From Bifidobacterium apousia (GTDB taxonomy: Bacteria > Actinomycetota > Actinomycetes > Actinomycetales > Bifidobacteriaceae), in the NCBI RefSeq assembly GCF_007559275.1, contig NZ_VMHK01000001.1, positions 248,001 through 312,000 on the forward strand: a stretch of 64,000 nt of DNA, read 5' to 3'. Within the stretch, counting starts at the first letter, position 1, and each line of letters starts with the position of its first letter. Below the pieces are notes generated by a model, which was not told the origin of the DNA, ran no database searches, and was given only the letters and a program-made list of their open reading frames with translations. Of this stretch, positions 45,142 through 54,500 are shown piece by piece. Both the position numbers and the translations under genes were made by a program.

Positions 45142-47034
45142 GTGGCAACAAGCCAAGATATTCATTCCATGAAGCTGCCCGAACTCAAGGAATTGGCCAG
45201 GCAGTTGGGGTTGCGCGGTATTTCCGGCATGCGCAAGCCTGTCCTGATCGAGACGATCGAGGCGGCACGCTCGGGTGGCAAGGCCCCTGAGGGAGTAACC
45301 GTGGGCAAGCCTAAGGCCGCGGCCGCCGTGGCCAAGGGGGGCCAGGCCGACGAACAGCAGCAGCCGACAAAGCAGGAGGCGAAGTCCTCTGCGGAGGGCG
45401 GACAGGAATCCACGGAGGCCAAGGAATCCAAGGATGATCGTCCTGTCGGTGACCTCTTCGATGTTTTGGGCATTGACGATCATAAGAGCGGCCATACCGA
45501 GCACAGGAACCGCTTCCCTCATACTGTGGCCGACGAGGAGAACGTGGTCATATCCCGGCGCCGTCACCGCAGCACGGATTCGTCCCGGGGCTCCCGCACC
45601 AACCGTGGCCGGAGCGAGCGTGAGCATGGTGAGGAGCGCGAAGGCTCTGGCTCCGGTTCAGTGCGTAATTTGGACGATATTCTGGCAGCACTTCCCTCAC
45701 GGAACGACCGCCCTCGTCGGCGCAGCTATGAGGATCGTGGCGAGGATGGGCGCGACTACCGCCACAACGGCTATGATCGCCGAAACCGGGGCGATCGCAA
45801 TGACCGCAACGATCGCAACGACCGCCGCAACCGCAACAACCATCGCAGCAGCGGCCGGGATCGTGACTATGAGCCCAGGGAGAACTTCAAGCCCGAGGAT
45901 CTGGTCCCCGTGGCCGGCATTGTGGATGTGCTGGACTCCTACGCCTTCGTGCGCACCTCCGGCTACCTGCCTGGCCCCAACGACGTTTACATCTCCATGG
46001 GTCAGGTCAAGAAGTACGGCCTGCGCAAGGGCGATGCCGTGCACGGTTCCATCCGTCCTCCTCGCGAGGGTGAGCATCGCAATCAGCGCCAGAAGTTCGT
46101 TCCCCTGCAGGCTATCGACACCATCAACGGCATGAGCGTGGAGGATGCAGCAGGGCGCCCTCACTTTAACAAGCTGACCCCCCTCTACCCGCAGGAGCGC
46201 ATGCGGATGGAGACCCAGCCCAAGAACATCACCGGTCGTCTGATCGACATCGTCGCCCCCATCGGCAAGGGCCAGCGCGGTCTGATCGTTTCGCCGCCCA
46301 AGGCCGGCAAGACCCTGACCCTGCAGTCCATCGCCAACTCCATCACCGCCAACAACCCTGAGGTGCATCTGATGGTGGTCCTGGTGGATGAGCGGCCCGA
46401 GGAGGTCACCGACATGGAGCGCACGGTTCAGGGCGAGGTCATCTCCTCCACCTTCGACCGTCCGGCCAGCGATCACACCACTGTGGCCGAGCTGGCCATC
46501 GAACGGGCCAAGCGTCTGGTGGAGCTGGGGCAGGATGTGGTGGTCCTGCTGGACTCCATGACCCGCCTGGCCCGCGCCTACAACATCTCGGCTCCCGCCT
46601 CCGGCCGCATCCTCTCCGGCGGTGTGGACGCTCAGGCCCTCTATCCGCCCAAGCGCTTCTTCGGCGCCGCCCGCAACATCGAGAACGGCGGCTCCCTGAC
46701 CATCATCTCCTCGGCCTTGGTGGAAACCGGGTCCAAGATGGACGAGGTCATCTTCGAGGAGTTCAAGGGCACCGGCAACATGGAGCTGAGGCTGACCAGG
46801 GACCTGGCCGATAAACGCATGTTCCCAGCTATTGACATCAACGCTTCCGGCACCAGGCGCGAGGAGCTGATCACCGCGCCCGAGGAGCTGGCTGTGGTCT
46901 ACCGGCTGCGTCGCCTCCTGGGCGGCATGGAGACCGAGCAGGCCTATCAGACCCTGGTACCCAGGCTGAAGAAGACGGCCACCAACCGGGACTTCCTGTC
47001 GGCTATCAACCAGTCCATGCTGGCTCAGAAGTGA
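45142..47034 (+). CDS. rho: Transcription termination factor Rho
   Basis: A 630-residue hexameric helicase that ends transcription. The N-terminal RhoN helix bundle ([30 protein letters not shown]) is separated from the RNA-binding cold-shock domain (about 252-330, [21 protein letters not shown]) by an insertion of about 200 residues. The insertion is first Ala/Glu/Gln-rich, then Arg/Asn/Asp-rich with the triplet DRN repeated. The ATPase has Walker [13 protein letters not shown], the [10 protein letters not shown] block and the Q-/R-loop region near the C-terminus. The start is GTG 45142 behind GAAGGAAAGG. The basic insertion is a known actinobacterial trait that strengthens RNA binding. A 14-bp hairpin follows. 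Confidence 0.96.
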   Translation: MATSQDIHSMKLPELKELARQLGLRGISGMRKPVLIETIEAARSGGKAPEGVTVGKPKAAAAVAKGGQADEQQQPTKQEAKSSAEGGQESTEAKESKDDRPVGDLFDVLGIDDHKSGHTEHRNRFPHTVADEENVVISRRRHRSTDSSRGSRTNRGRSEREHGEEREGSGSGSVRNLDDILAALPSRNDRPRRRSYEDRGEDGRDYRHNGYDRRNRGDRNDRNDRNDRRNRNNHRSSGRDRDYEPRENFKPEDLVPVAGIVDVLDSYAFVRTSGYLPGPNDVYISMGQVKKYGLRKGDAVHGSIRPPREGEHRNQRQKFVPLQAIDTINGMSVEDAAGRPHFNKLTPLYPQERMRMETQPKNITGRLIDIVAPIGKGQRGLIVSPPKAGKTLTLQSIANSITANNPEVHLMVVLVDERPEEVTDMERTVQGEVISSTFDRPASDHTTVAELAIERAKRLVELGQDVVVLLDSMTRLARAYNISAPASGRILSGGVDAQALYPPKRFFGAARNIENGGSLTIISSALVETGSKMDEVIFEEFKGTGNMELRLTRDLADKRMFPAIDINASGTRREELITAPEELAVVYRLRRLLGGMETEQAYQTLVPRLKKTATNRDFLSAINQSMLAQK

Positions 47035-47059
47035 CTCGGGCCTGACGCCTGACATGTTT

Positions 47060-47101
47060 ATTGGGCCCTATCCGCGATTCAGTTCGTGGATAGGGCCCAA
47101 T
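47060..47101 (+). terminator. Hairpin after rho
   Basis: A perfect 14-bp stem, 47060-47073 with 47088-47101 (core TTGGGCCCTATCC), but without a T-run. It lies between rho and the convergent surface-protein gene. Confidence 0.6.
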
Positions 47102-47195
47102 GCATAAGCAGTGGCGAAACAAGACAGCTGTTTAGGGCGATGATCTATTCGAAGCCTGTCAGCCCAGGTTTTTCATAGTGTCGTCCCTGCCCCTG

Positions 47196-50100
47196 TCATG
47201 CTGCCATTTTGTTCTCCCGCCGATGGAATCTGGCAGCCATGGCGGCTCCCATGCCCAGCAGGCCAGCTATGATCAGCAGAATCACGCCAGTGCTGCCGGT
47301 CAGGGGCAGGACGGCCAACTGGTCGTAGGTGTAGGGCAGTGTCTGATCCTGCTGGTCCACGCCTACCAGGCTCCAATGAATGACAGTATCCACCTGCCCG
47401 GGCCTGTAGCGTGGGGTGACTGCCACCCAGGCGCCATTCTGGTACTGCGGGGTTCCCTCTGCAGACAGTCCGGCGAAGGTGACCGTTTTGACCAGGCTTC
47501 TGATCACGACAGCCTGTGGCGTCTTGCTGTTCAGGTCCGGTCCGGACTGATCGTCACCCAGCTGGCCGGCATCGTCGGCACCCCATCCGTAGGCCAGGCC
47601 GTCGGAGCCTAGGGCCAGTGAGCTCGGGTCGCCCGTGCTGACGGCTGTGAAGCTGAAATCCTCAGACACGTTCCTGGGTTTGGCCAAGAATGCGGGATCT
47701 GTGCCTTCTGCGGCATTGCTCCAGGTCAGGATCCGCCCGTCGGAGCCCAGGGCGGAGGATGCTCCGGTGCCAGCACTGATCTGTGTAATGGCAAACCCCG
47801 TCGGCAGTCCGTCGGGAAGGGTCAATAGGGCAGGGGTTTTCTTGTTCTCGCCCTTGACCTGTCCCCAGGTCCAGATGTGCCCTTGGGAATCCAGGGCCAG
47901 AGCTTGGTGGTCTCCAGCGCTGATGGCACTCATCTCGCCCGTCAGTCCTTGAACGGCAGACGGTGTGGGGTTGGCGCCGTCAGAGCTCACTGGCAGGGAG
48001 GGGTCGCCCAGCTGGCCGGAATCATTGGTGCCCCAGGCGTAGACCTGTCCATCCACGGTCATGGCCAGCGAATACCGGCTTCCGGCACTGATTGCCGTTG
48101 TGGTTGTCGGGATTCCGGTCACCATGGCAGGGCTGGTTCGCCCGTCTGGCGAGACGGTATCGCCGCCGGCATTATCCAGGCCCAGCTGCCCGTATTGGTT
48201 GGCACCCCAGGACCAGACTCGTCCCTGGGAATCCAGAGCCAAGGCATGTCCACCACCGGCGCTGATGGACCGGATCTTGTCAGGCAGACCAGGTACCAGA
48301 TGGGGCCGGCCCTGGGCATTTAGGGTGGAGTCGCCCAGCTGGCCAATGTCGTTGTTGCCCCAAGCGTAGGCCTTTCCATCGGAACCTAGAGCAAGGCCAT
48401 AATCCCGGCCCGCGCTGACCTGGGTGAAGACGAAGTTGGCTTCCGCTTTCTCGGGCATGTCCACTCGGACCGGCATGGTGCTGGCGCTGCCCTTGGCGAT
48501 GTTCGCGTTGCCCAGCTGGCTGCTGTTGTTCTTGCCCCAGGCGTAGGCCTTCCCGTCGGACCCTAAGGCCAGGGACCAGTGGGAACCGGCACTGACCTGG
48601 CTGAAGCGAATGCCCCGCAGGGCTGGCGGCGTCAGGGTGACCTTCGTTCCGCCCATCTCGGTTCCATGGCTCGGGGTCATGCTCCAGTTCTGATTCTCAG
48701 GGCTCCAGTGGGCCTTGAGCGTCATGGAGCTGGTGACTGGCTTGGAGAAGTCGTAGGCGGTCTTGCCTAGGAACCAGCCGTCGAAGCGGTAGCCGGCCTT
48801 GGTCGGATCAGCGCTGGGGCGGACTGCCCGCTCTCCCGCTTCCAGACTCTGGCTGGGTGGTGCCGGTGAATCGCTCTCTGACTGGAAGGTTACGGTCACC
48901 CCGCGCGCCAGGTAGCGGAAGGGCAGGTGGACCTGGGTCTGTTCTTGATCGTTCAAGGTCCATGTCAGGGCCACATCCACCAGCCCTGGGGCGTGCGGCG
49001 GGGTGCTAGCCGTCCAGGTCCCGTTCTTTTGCGCCTGCATTCCGGTGGTGATATCCGTAGTGTCGAATTTGATTCCGGTCAGTTTCGCCGGCCAGGGGAA
49101 GGCGACCGCAGAGGGCCGGTTATGGGCGCCATCGCCGCTGGTACCCTGACCCAGCTGACCCTCGTCGTCACGTCCCCAGCTATAGGTCTGGCCGTCGTCG
49201 CCGATAGCCAGGTTAAAATCTTCGCCAGCGCTGATGCTGATCCAGTGCCGACCGGCAAGCTTTGGATCTTCCAAGCGTTCCGGAGTGGTCTGGGGGCTGT
49301 CTGCTGCAGAGGTCTTGCCGTCGCCCATTTGTCCGTAGCTGTTGTCGCCCCAGGCCCAGATATTGCCATCTGAATCCAGAGCTATGGCGTGATTGGAACC
49401 GTAATGGTGGCCACCAGCGATGGCGGTAATTCTGGTCCCTTGGGGGAAGCTGACCTGAACGGGGTCTTTGAACACCTCGGTCTTGCTGGCGCTTGACCCG
49501 TTGCCGATCTGGCCGTTTTCGTTCATTCCCCAGGTCCAGACTTTTCCCTGGTCATCCAGGGCCAGGGTGTTCTCAAAGCCGTCTGCGATGGCCACCACAT
49601 GGACCTTGTCAAGGCCGTGGATCTTGATCGGCGTATAGTTTCCTACGACCGCGCCGGCGGATGGATCCAACTGGTGGTAAAGGTTGCTTCCCCATGACCA
49701 TACCGTGCCAGCGTCGTCCAGAGCTGTTGAGTAGTTCATTCCTGCCTGCACAGCTATGATTTTGTGGTTCTTATCGAATCCCTGGATGAGGCTGGGCGTG
49801 GAGTCGCATATGCCGTCGCACTTATGGCGGCCGGTTTCTCCTTCACTGCAGGTTCCCCAGCCATAGACGTTGCCATCCGATCCTATGGCCAGGGTGTGAT
49901 TGTGACTACCGGTGACGGCCTTGTAGGTGAATCCGGCCGGCACTCCTTCAGGCAGCATCACCTTGACCAGGTGTTCCGAATAGTTATGCATGCCGCTGTC
50001 AGCCACATTCGGGTTGCCCAAGGTCTTCAGATAGTTGTACCCCCAGGACCAGAGGGTGCCATGGTTGTCCAGGGCCATGCTGAAGAACCGGCCAGCGTTG

Positions 50101-50951
50101 ACACTGACAAACCGAAAATCCTTGTCATTGCGGGCTTCTTCGGGCCGGGGCACCCTTATGGGCGTCGACCTGTTGACAATAGTGCCATCACCTAGCTGAC
50201 CAGCACGGTTAAAGCCCCAGGCGTAGACGTTGCCATCCGATCCCAAAGCCAGCGAGAACCGGGTGCCTGCACTAACCTGGCTGAAACGGACACCGGAGGG
50301 TGGAGGCGGGGTAAGGGTCACTCCGGTGCCTCCTGATTCTGGTCCCTCTTGCGGTTGCATGGTCCAGGTCTGGTCGGCGCGGGCCCACTTGGCTTTCAGG
50401 GTTAGGTTCGCATGCACAGGTGCGGAGAAGTCATAGGCTACCTTGCCTGCGAACCATCCTTCGAGAACGAATCCTCGGCGGGTGGGTTCAGGACTGGGGC
50501 GCGCAACCTGGGCGCCATCAGCCACAGTCGAGGTGGTCGGAGTTGCAGACTGCATGTTGTAGTCGAAAGTGACTGTGTGGCTGGTGGCATTCGATGGGGA
50601 AGAGGCGGTTGAGGTCGGTTCCGAGGAACCTGCTGTGCCGGGCGAAGGCGAGGACGGAGAGGTGGGCGATGTGCTGGCGGCAGGCGCTGATTGTCCTGTT
50701 GCCGCTGCACCAGAGCCACTGGACAGGGTGGGCATGCCCGACGGCGATGATGAGGGACCGGGGGAAACCGAAGGAATCTGTCCGGGAGTATTGGTTCCAG
50801 TGCCAATTGCTCCAGTTCCCTGAGTCGCGACTGCGGTCTCATTGGACTCCGGCGCTGCTTGACCGAATTGCAGACCAAGCATGCTGCAGACAACCAAGAC
50901 GCAGCAGAGGCTGATGAGCAGTGTGACGCGACGACTACGTACCATCTTCAT
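47196..50951 (-). CDS. Sortase-anchored surface protein: two RCC1 propellers nested in TIG-like domains
   Basis: A 1251-residue secreted protein. It has a signal peptide (residues about 1-32), a Ser/Pro/Thr-rich stalk, then two units. Each unit is an InlB-type B-repeat (about 70 residues, ending GWF-GKVAYDFSAPVHANLTLKAKW-like), a strand GGTGVTLTPP or GGTKVTLTPP, seven RCC1-type repeats, and a closing block (LTGIKFD...TPPHAPGLVDVALTW). I count seven repeats in each: Y/W-[AST]-WG...GQLG. In the second unit repeats 5 and 6 are worn. The C-terminus has LPLTG (47295-47309), a hydrophobic helix and a basic tail, as for sortase A substrates. ATG 50951 has GGGAGG upstream. Likely an adhesin or glycan-binding protein; ligand unknown. 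Confidence 0.85.
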   Translation of the reverse strand: MKMVRSRRVTLLISLCCVLVVCSMLGLQFGQAAPESNETAVATQGTGAIGTGTNTPGQIPSVSPGPSSSPSGMPTLSSGSGAAATGQSAPAASTSPTSPSSPSPGTAGSSEPTSTASSPSNATSHTVTFDYNMQSATPTTSTVADGAQVARPSPEPTRRGFVLEGWFAGKVAYDFSAPVHANLTLKAKWARADQTWTMQPQEGPESGGTGVTLTPPPPSGVRFSQVSAGTRFSLALGSDGNVYAWGFNRAGQLGDGTIVNRSTPIRVPRPEEARNDKDFRFVSVNAGRFFSMALDNHGTLWSWGYNYLKTLGNPNVADSGMHNYSEHLVKVMLPEGVPAGFTYKAVTGSHNHTLAIGSDGNVYGWGTCSEGETGRHKCDGICDSTPSLIQGFDKNHKIIAVQAGMNYSTALDDAGTVWSWGSNLYHQLDPSAGAVVGNYTPIKIHGLDKVHVVAIADGFENTLALDDQGKVWTWGMNENGQIGNGSSASKTEVFKDPVQVSFPQGTRITAIAGGHHYGSNHAIALDSDGNIWAWGDNSYGQMGDGKTSAADSPQTTPERLEDPKLAGRHWISISAGEDFNLAIGDDGQTYSWGRDDEGQLGQGTSGDGAHNRPSAVAFPWPAKLTGIKFDTTDITTGMQAQKNGTWTASTPPHAPGLVDVALTWTLNDQEQTQVHLPFRYLARGVTVTFQSESDSPAPPSQSLEAGERAVRPSADPTKAGYRFDGWFLGKTAYDFSKPVTSSMTLKAHWSPENQNWSMTPSHGTEMGGTKVTLTPPALRGIRFSQVSAGSHWSLALGSDGKAYAWGKNNSSQLGNANIAKGSASTMPVRVDMPEKAEANFVFTQVSAGRDYGLALGSDGKAYAWGNNDIGQLGDSTLNAQGRPHLVPGLPDKIRSISAGGGHALALDSQGRVWSWGANQYGQLGLDNAGGDTVSPDGRTSPAMVTGIPTTTTAISAGSRYSLAMTVDGQVYAWGTNDSGQLGDPSLPVSSDGANPTPSAVQGLTGEMSAISAGDHQALALDSQGHIWTWGQVKGENKKTPALLTLPDGLPTGFAITQISAGTGASSALGSDGRILTWSNAAEGTDPAFLAKPRNVSEDFSFTAVSTGDPSSLALGSDGLAYGWGADDAGQLGDDQSGPDLNSKTPQAVVIRSLVKTVTFAGLSAEGTPQYQNGAWVAVTPRYRPGQVDTVIHWSLVGVDQQDQTLPYTYDQLAVLPLTGSTGVILLIIAGLLGMGAAMAARFHRRENKMAA

Positions 50952-51051
50952 GTGAAGGCATCCTCCCCCATGCGTCCGGCACTTGTATAGGCAGGTGTAG
51001 ACGAACGAGACTCTCTCCCCAAGAGTTAATAATCCCATCCACTACAATAAC

Positions 51052-51068
51052 ACCAGTGTCACAGTGGT
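51052..51068. promoter_or_regulatory. Imperfect palindrome between the surface-protein and chorismate-mutase genes
   Basis: ACCAGTGTCACAGTGGT is symmetric at 7 of 8 positions around its centre and lies in the short divergent region, where it could affect either gene. Confidence 0.35.
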
Positions 51069-51103
51069 GGCAGGGCTTGTCGTAGTCGCCTAAGGCGCTT
51101 GAT

Positions 51104-51109
51104 TAGACT
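51104..51109 (+). promoter_or_regulatory. -10 hexamer before the chorismate mutase
   Basis: TAGACT ends 8 nt before the ATG; no Shine-Dalgarno sequence is present, as at 26698-26703. Confidence 0.45.
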
Positions 51110-51117
51110 GGTATTTT

Positions 51118-51474
51118 ATGAGCGATGCGAAGATGGAAACAGTAATCGATGACCAGGTGCAGAGCGGGGGTCCACAGGCCCAGGCCGCCCGACAGGTGGA
51201 GGAATTGCGTGCCGATGTGGACACCATCGATGCCGCCGTTGTCGCCATGCTGGCCGAACGGTTCAGGGTGACCCACCGCATCGGGCTGCTCAAGGCTCAG
51301 GCAGGATTCGCCTCGGCGGATATGCGCCGGGAGAGCGCACAAATAGCTGCCTTGCGAGACAAGGCTGATGATTACGGGCTGGACCCGGATCTGGCTGAGG
51401 CCTATCTGCATCTGGTGGCCGATGCCGCCAAGCGCGACCACGAACGGCTGGCCGATCAGGCCAACTCACACTGA
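51118..51474 (+). CDS. Chorismate mutase (AroQ class)
   Basis: A 118-residue all-helical enzyme converting chorismate to prephenate for phenylalanine and tyrosine. The sequence ELRADVDTIDAAVVAMLAERFRVTHRIGLLKAQAG, later MRRESAQIAALRDKADDYGLDPDLAEAYLHLV, matches the AroQ pattern with its Arg and Lys active-site residues (R in MLAER and RVTHRIG, K in LLKAQ). It stands alone between the two surface-protein genes on the opposite strand, with no other aromatic gene nearby. The start has a -10 hexamer directly upstream. Confidence 0.9.
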   Translation: MSDAKMETVIDDQVQSGGPQAQAARQVEELRADVDTIDAAVVAMLAERFRVTHRIGLLKAQAGFASADMRRESAQIAALRDKADDYGLDPDLAEAYLHLVADAAKRDHERLADQANSH

Positions 51475-51539
51475 GGAAATCCATCGTATGGTCATGGCCG
51501 ACGGCTCGGATCAATTCCTATGCCGTCGGCCACAAAGTA

Positions 51540-54500
51540 TCAGCGAGTGCTGGCTAGAGTCTGGCGGGCCATTTCCAAGTAATGCTGTCTTGCTGCCAGG
51601 ACAGTCACCGTTATGAAAAGTCCGACAAGCAGCACGATGAGCAGACCCTGGCTACCGGTCAGGGGCAGAATATCCCTGTAGGTAAAGGGCAGATTCTCGG
51701 TTTGAGGGTTGCCTTGGCCCACATTCCAGGTGATGTTGACTGTTGTCCGGCCCGCCTTGAAGGCTGGGGTATAGAAGGTCCAGGTATTCCATGATCCCCA
51801 TGCGTCGGCTGTGCCGCTCCGGGTCAGTTCAAGAACTGCGGCAGTATCCGGATCCGTGCCGACTGTGACCGAGCTGATGGTCAATTGCGGCGGGCAGACC
51901 AAGGTGGCTGCCTTGACGGAAGTGTTGTCCAAATTGGTTCCTAGCTGTCTGCTGCTGTTGTCGCCCCAGCCATAGGCCATGTCGTTGGAGTCGATGACCA
52001 GGACTTGGCGCTCGCCTGCACTGATCTGTGTGGTGCTGCCGTCTTTGCTCACCAGAACGGGGGATGCGCTGATGGATCCCGTGATGGAGACATTGCCCAG
52101 GGCGTTTTGACCGTTGTTTCCCCAGGTGTATATCCTCCCTTTGTTGTCGATTCCTGCGCAGAACCATCCTCCGGCGCTGATCTCGGTGGGTTCGAATCCA
52201 TCGCTGCCTCCGTCGGGATCGGCCACCAGGGTTGGTATTGCGGCATCATTGGTGTCTCCGGTGCCCAGTCGCCCGTCGGTATTCGCACCCCAGGCGTAGG
52301 CTTTGCCGTCTCTGCCAATGGCCAGGGAGTGCGAGCCTCCCGCGCTGACCTGGGTGGCGAAGAATCCTATTGATCCGTCCTCGTACTGCACGGGTGACGA
52401 TACCGACACAGGAGTGGCCTGTGAGGCTTTGGCATTGTTGCCCAGTCTGCCGCTGGCGCCGTATCCCCATGCGTAGGTTTGCCCGCTTATACCGATGATC
52501 AGAGAGTGCTGATATCCAGCGCTGACCTGTCTGGCCTGGAATCCAGGACTGGTGGCGCTTGCGTTGACGGCTACAGGAGCAGGGGCGTTCCCGGTCGTGT
52601 TCCCGTCGCCCACCTGTCCGCCGTTGCTCCTGTCCCCCCAGGCATAGGCCTGATGATCCTTACCGACGGCCAGGGAATGATAGCCGCCTGCGCTTACCTG
52701 GGTGTAGGCGAAGTCAGTACCTGCACCGGAGGGCTTCTTCACTTGGACGGGTATCGTATCGGTGCCGCCTGCGGTGCCCTTGCCGAGCTGTCCCCTGCTG
52801 TTGTCTCCCCAGGCGTAGGCGTTGCCGTCACTGCCGAGGGCCAACGAGAACCCATATCCTGCGCTGACTTGGATGTAGGAGAAGTTGTCCTTGTCGCCAA
52901 TTCCCTCGGGCTTCTTCACTTGGACGGGCGTCTTGCTGCCGTCCTTGCTGCCGTTGCCGAGTTGGCCCGTGCTGTTGTTTCCCCAGGCGTAGGCATTCCC
53001 GTCGCTGCCGACGGCCAGGGTATGGTTTTTGCCTGTACTGACCTGGGCGAAGCGGATGCCACGCTGCGAGGGCGGAGTGATGGTGACCTGGTATCCGCCA
53101 GTGGACGGACTGACGGTTGGGTCGACGGTCATTGGAGCCGAAGGCGTCCAGTGCGCGACCAGGGTCAACGGGTCCGTGACCGGCTTGCCGAAATCGTAGG
53201 CCACATTGGAGCTGCCGTCAGCCGCTTTGACGAACCAACCGTCGAACAGGAAGCCTGTCTTGGTCAGGGTCTGTCGCGGTACCAATTCGCCTTCCATGAT
53301 GTCCTTGCTTGTCCATGCAGCTCCAGTACCTCCCTGGGGGTCAAGCGTTATGCGCTTCTCGGTCGGATCGAAGGTGTAGTCGAACTGCTGTGTCTGCTTT
53401 GAGTCTCCGGAGTCGTCGGCGATAGTCCATGTGATGGTGAAACTGGATGGGCCGTATGGGTACGCGGGCGTGACGAAGGTCCAATCCCGGTTTTCATCCC
53501 AGGTGTCTTTGCCTGTCTGGGTCAGATTCGTGGCTGGCTCGGTGCTGCTGGCCATGGTGCCGAAGACGACCTTGGCCAGGGTGATCTGCGGCGGCTGTGT
53601 GGCGCCGGGTCTTAATGCCGATACGCTTTGTCCCAGCTGGTTGTAGTAGTTGTATCCCCAGGTGTAGAGCAATCCGTCAGACCCGATGGCCGTCTGGTGA
53701 TGGCCGGAGGTGGCTACCGCGCAGGCCTTCACCGATTGGGCCAGAGTGATGGCTTTCGGATTGGTCTGCCATGCATCACTATTGCCGTTGCCTAGCTGGC
53801 CGTAACCCTGATTGCCCCAGGTGTAGATTCTTCCGTTGGTGTCTATGGCTTCGGATCCATCGTCGCCTGCACTGATGGCGGTGATGTTGACAGTCTCGTC
53901 TCCGAAGCTGATCTTAGTGGATCCTTTCGTGCTGACATTGGTATCGGTAGTGGAGCCGATGGCGGTGCCGGAACCCCATCCATAGAGGTCATGATCCGTA
54001 TCCAGCGCCAGCACGTGCTGGTAGCCCGCGCTGATGGCGATATAGAACCGGGCATCAGGCTGTCCGGTGTCCAGGTCTTGGACGCGTGTCGGCGTCGGAT
54101 TGTCACCAAGGGCGCCGTTGCCGAGCTGTCCCTTGCTGTTCTCGCCCCAGGCCCAGGCGTGGCCTTGACTGTCCAGGGCCGTGCCTGTGGTGAACCCTGC
54201 GCTGATGGCGGTGATGTTGGACAGCGCCGTGACCTTGGTGGGGGAGGGATGGCTGCCACCGTCTGAGCTGCCGTTGCCGAGCTGTCCCTTGCCGTTGTTG
54301 CCCCAGGTGTAGACTGTACCGTCCGAGGCCAGGGCCATGGCGTATGCCCGTCCCGCGCTGATGGCGGTGATTTTGGCATTGCCGGTCTGTGCCTTTACTG
54401 GTTCTGTGGAATAGTTTCCGGTAGTGCCGTTGCCGAGCTGTCCCTTGCCATTGCTGCCCCAGGTATAGACGGTGCCGTCCGAGGCCAAGGCCATGGAATA

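Noticed and set aside
47196-50951. Annotation as a eukaryotic-type chromatin or GTPase exchange factor because of RCC1 repeats
   Set aside because: The signal peptide, B-repeats and LPLTG anchor show a bacterial cell-wall protein.
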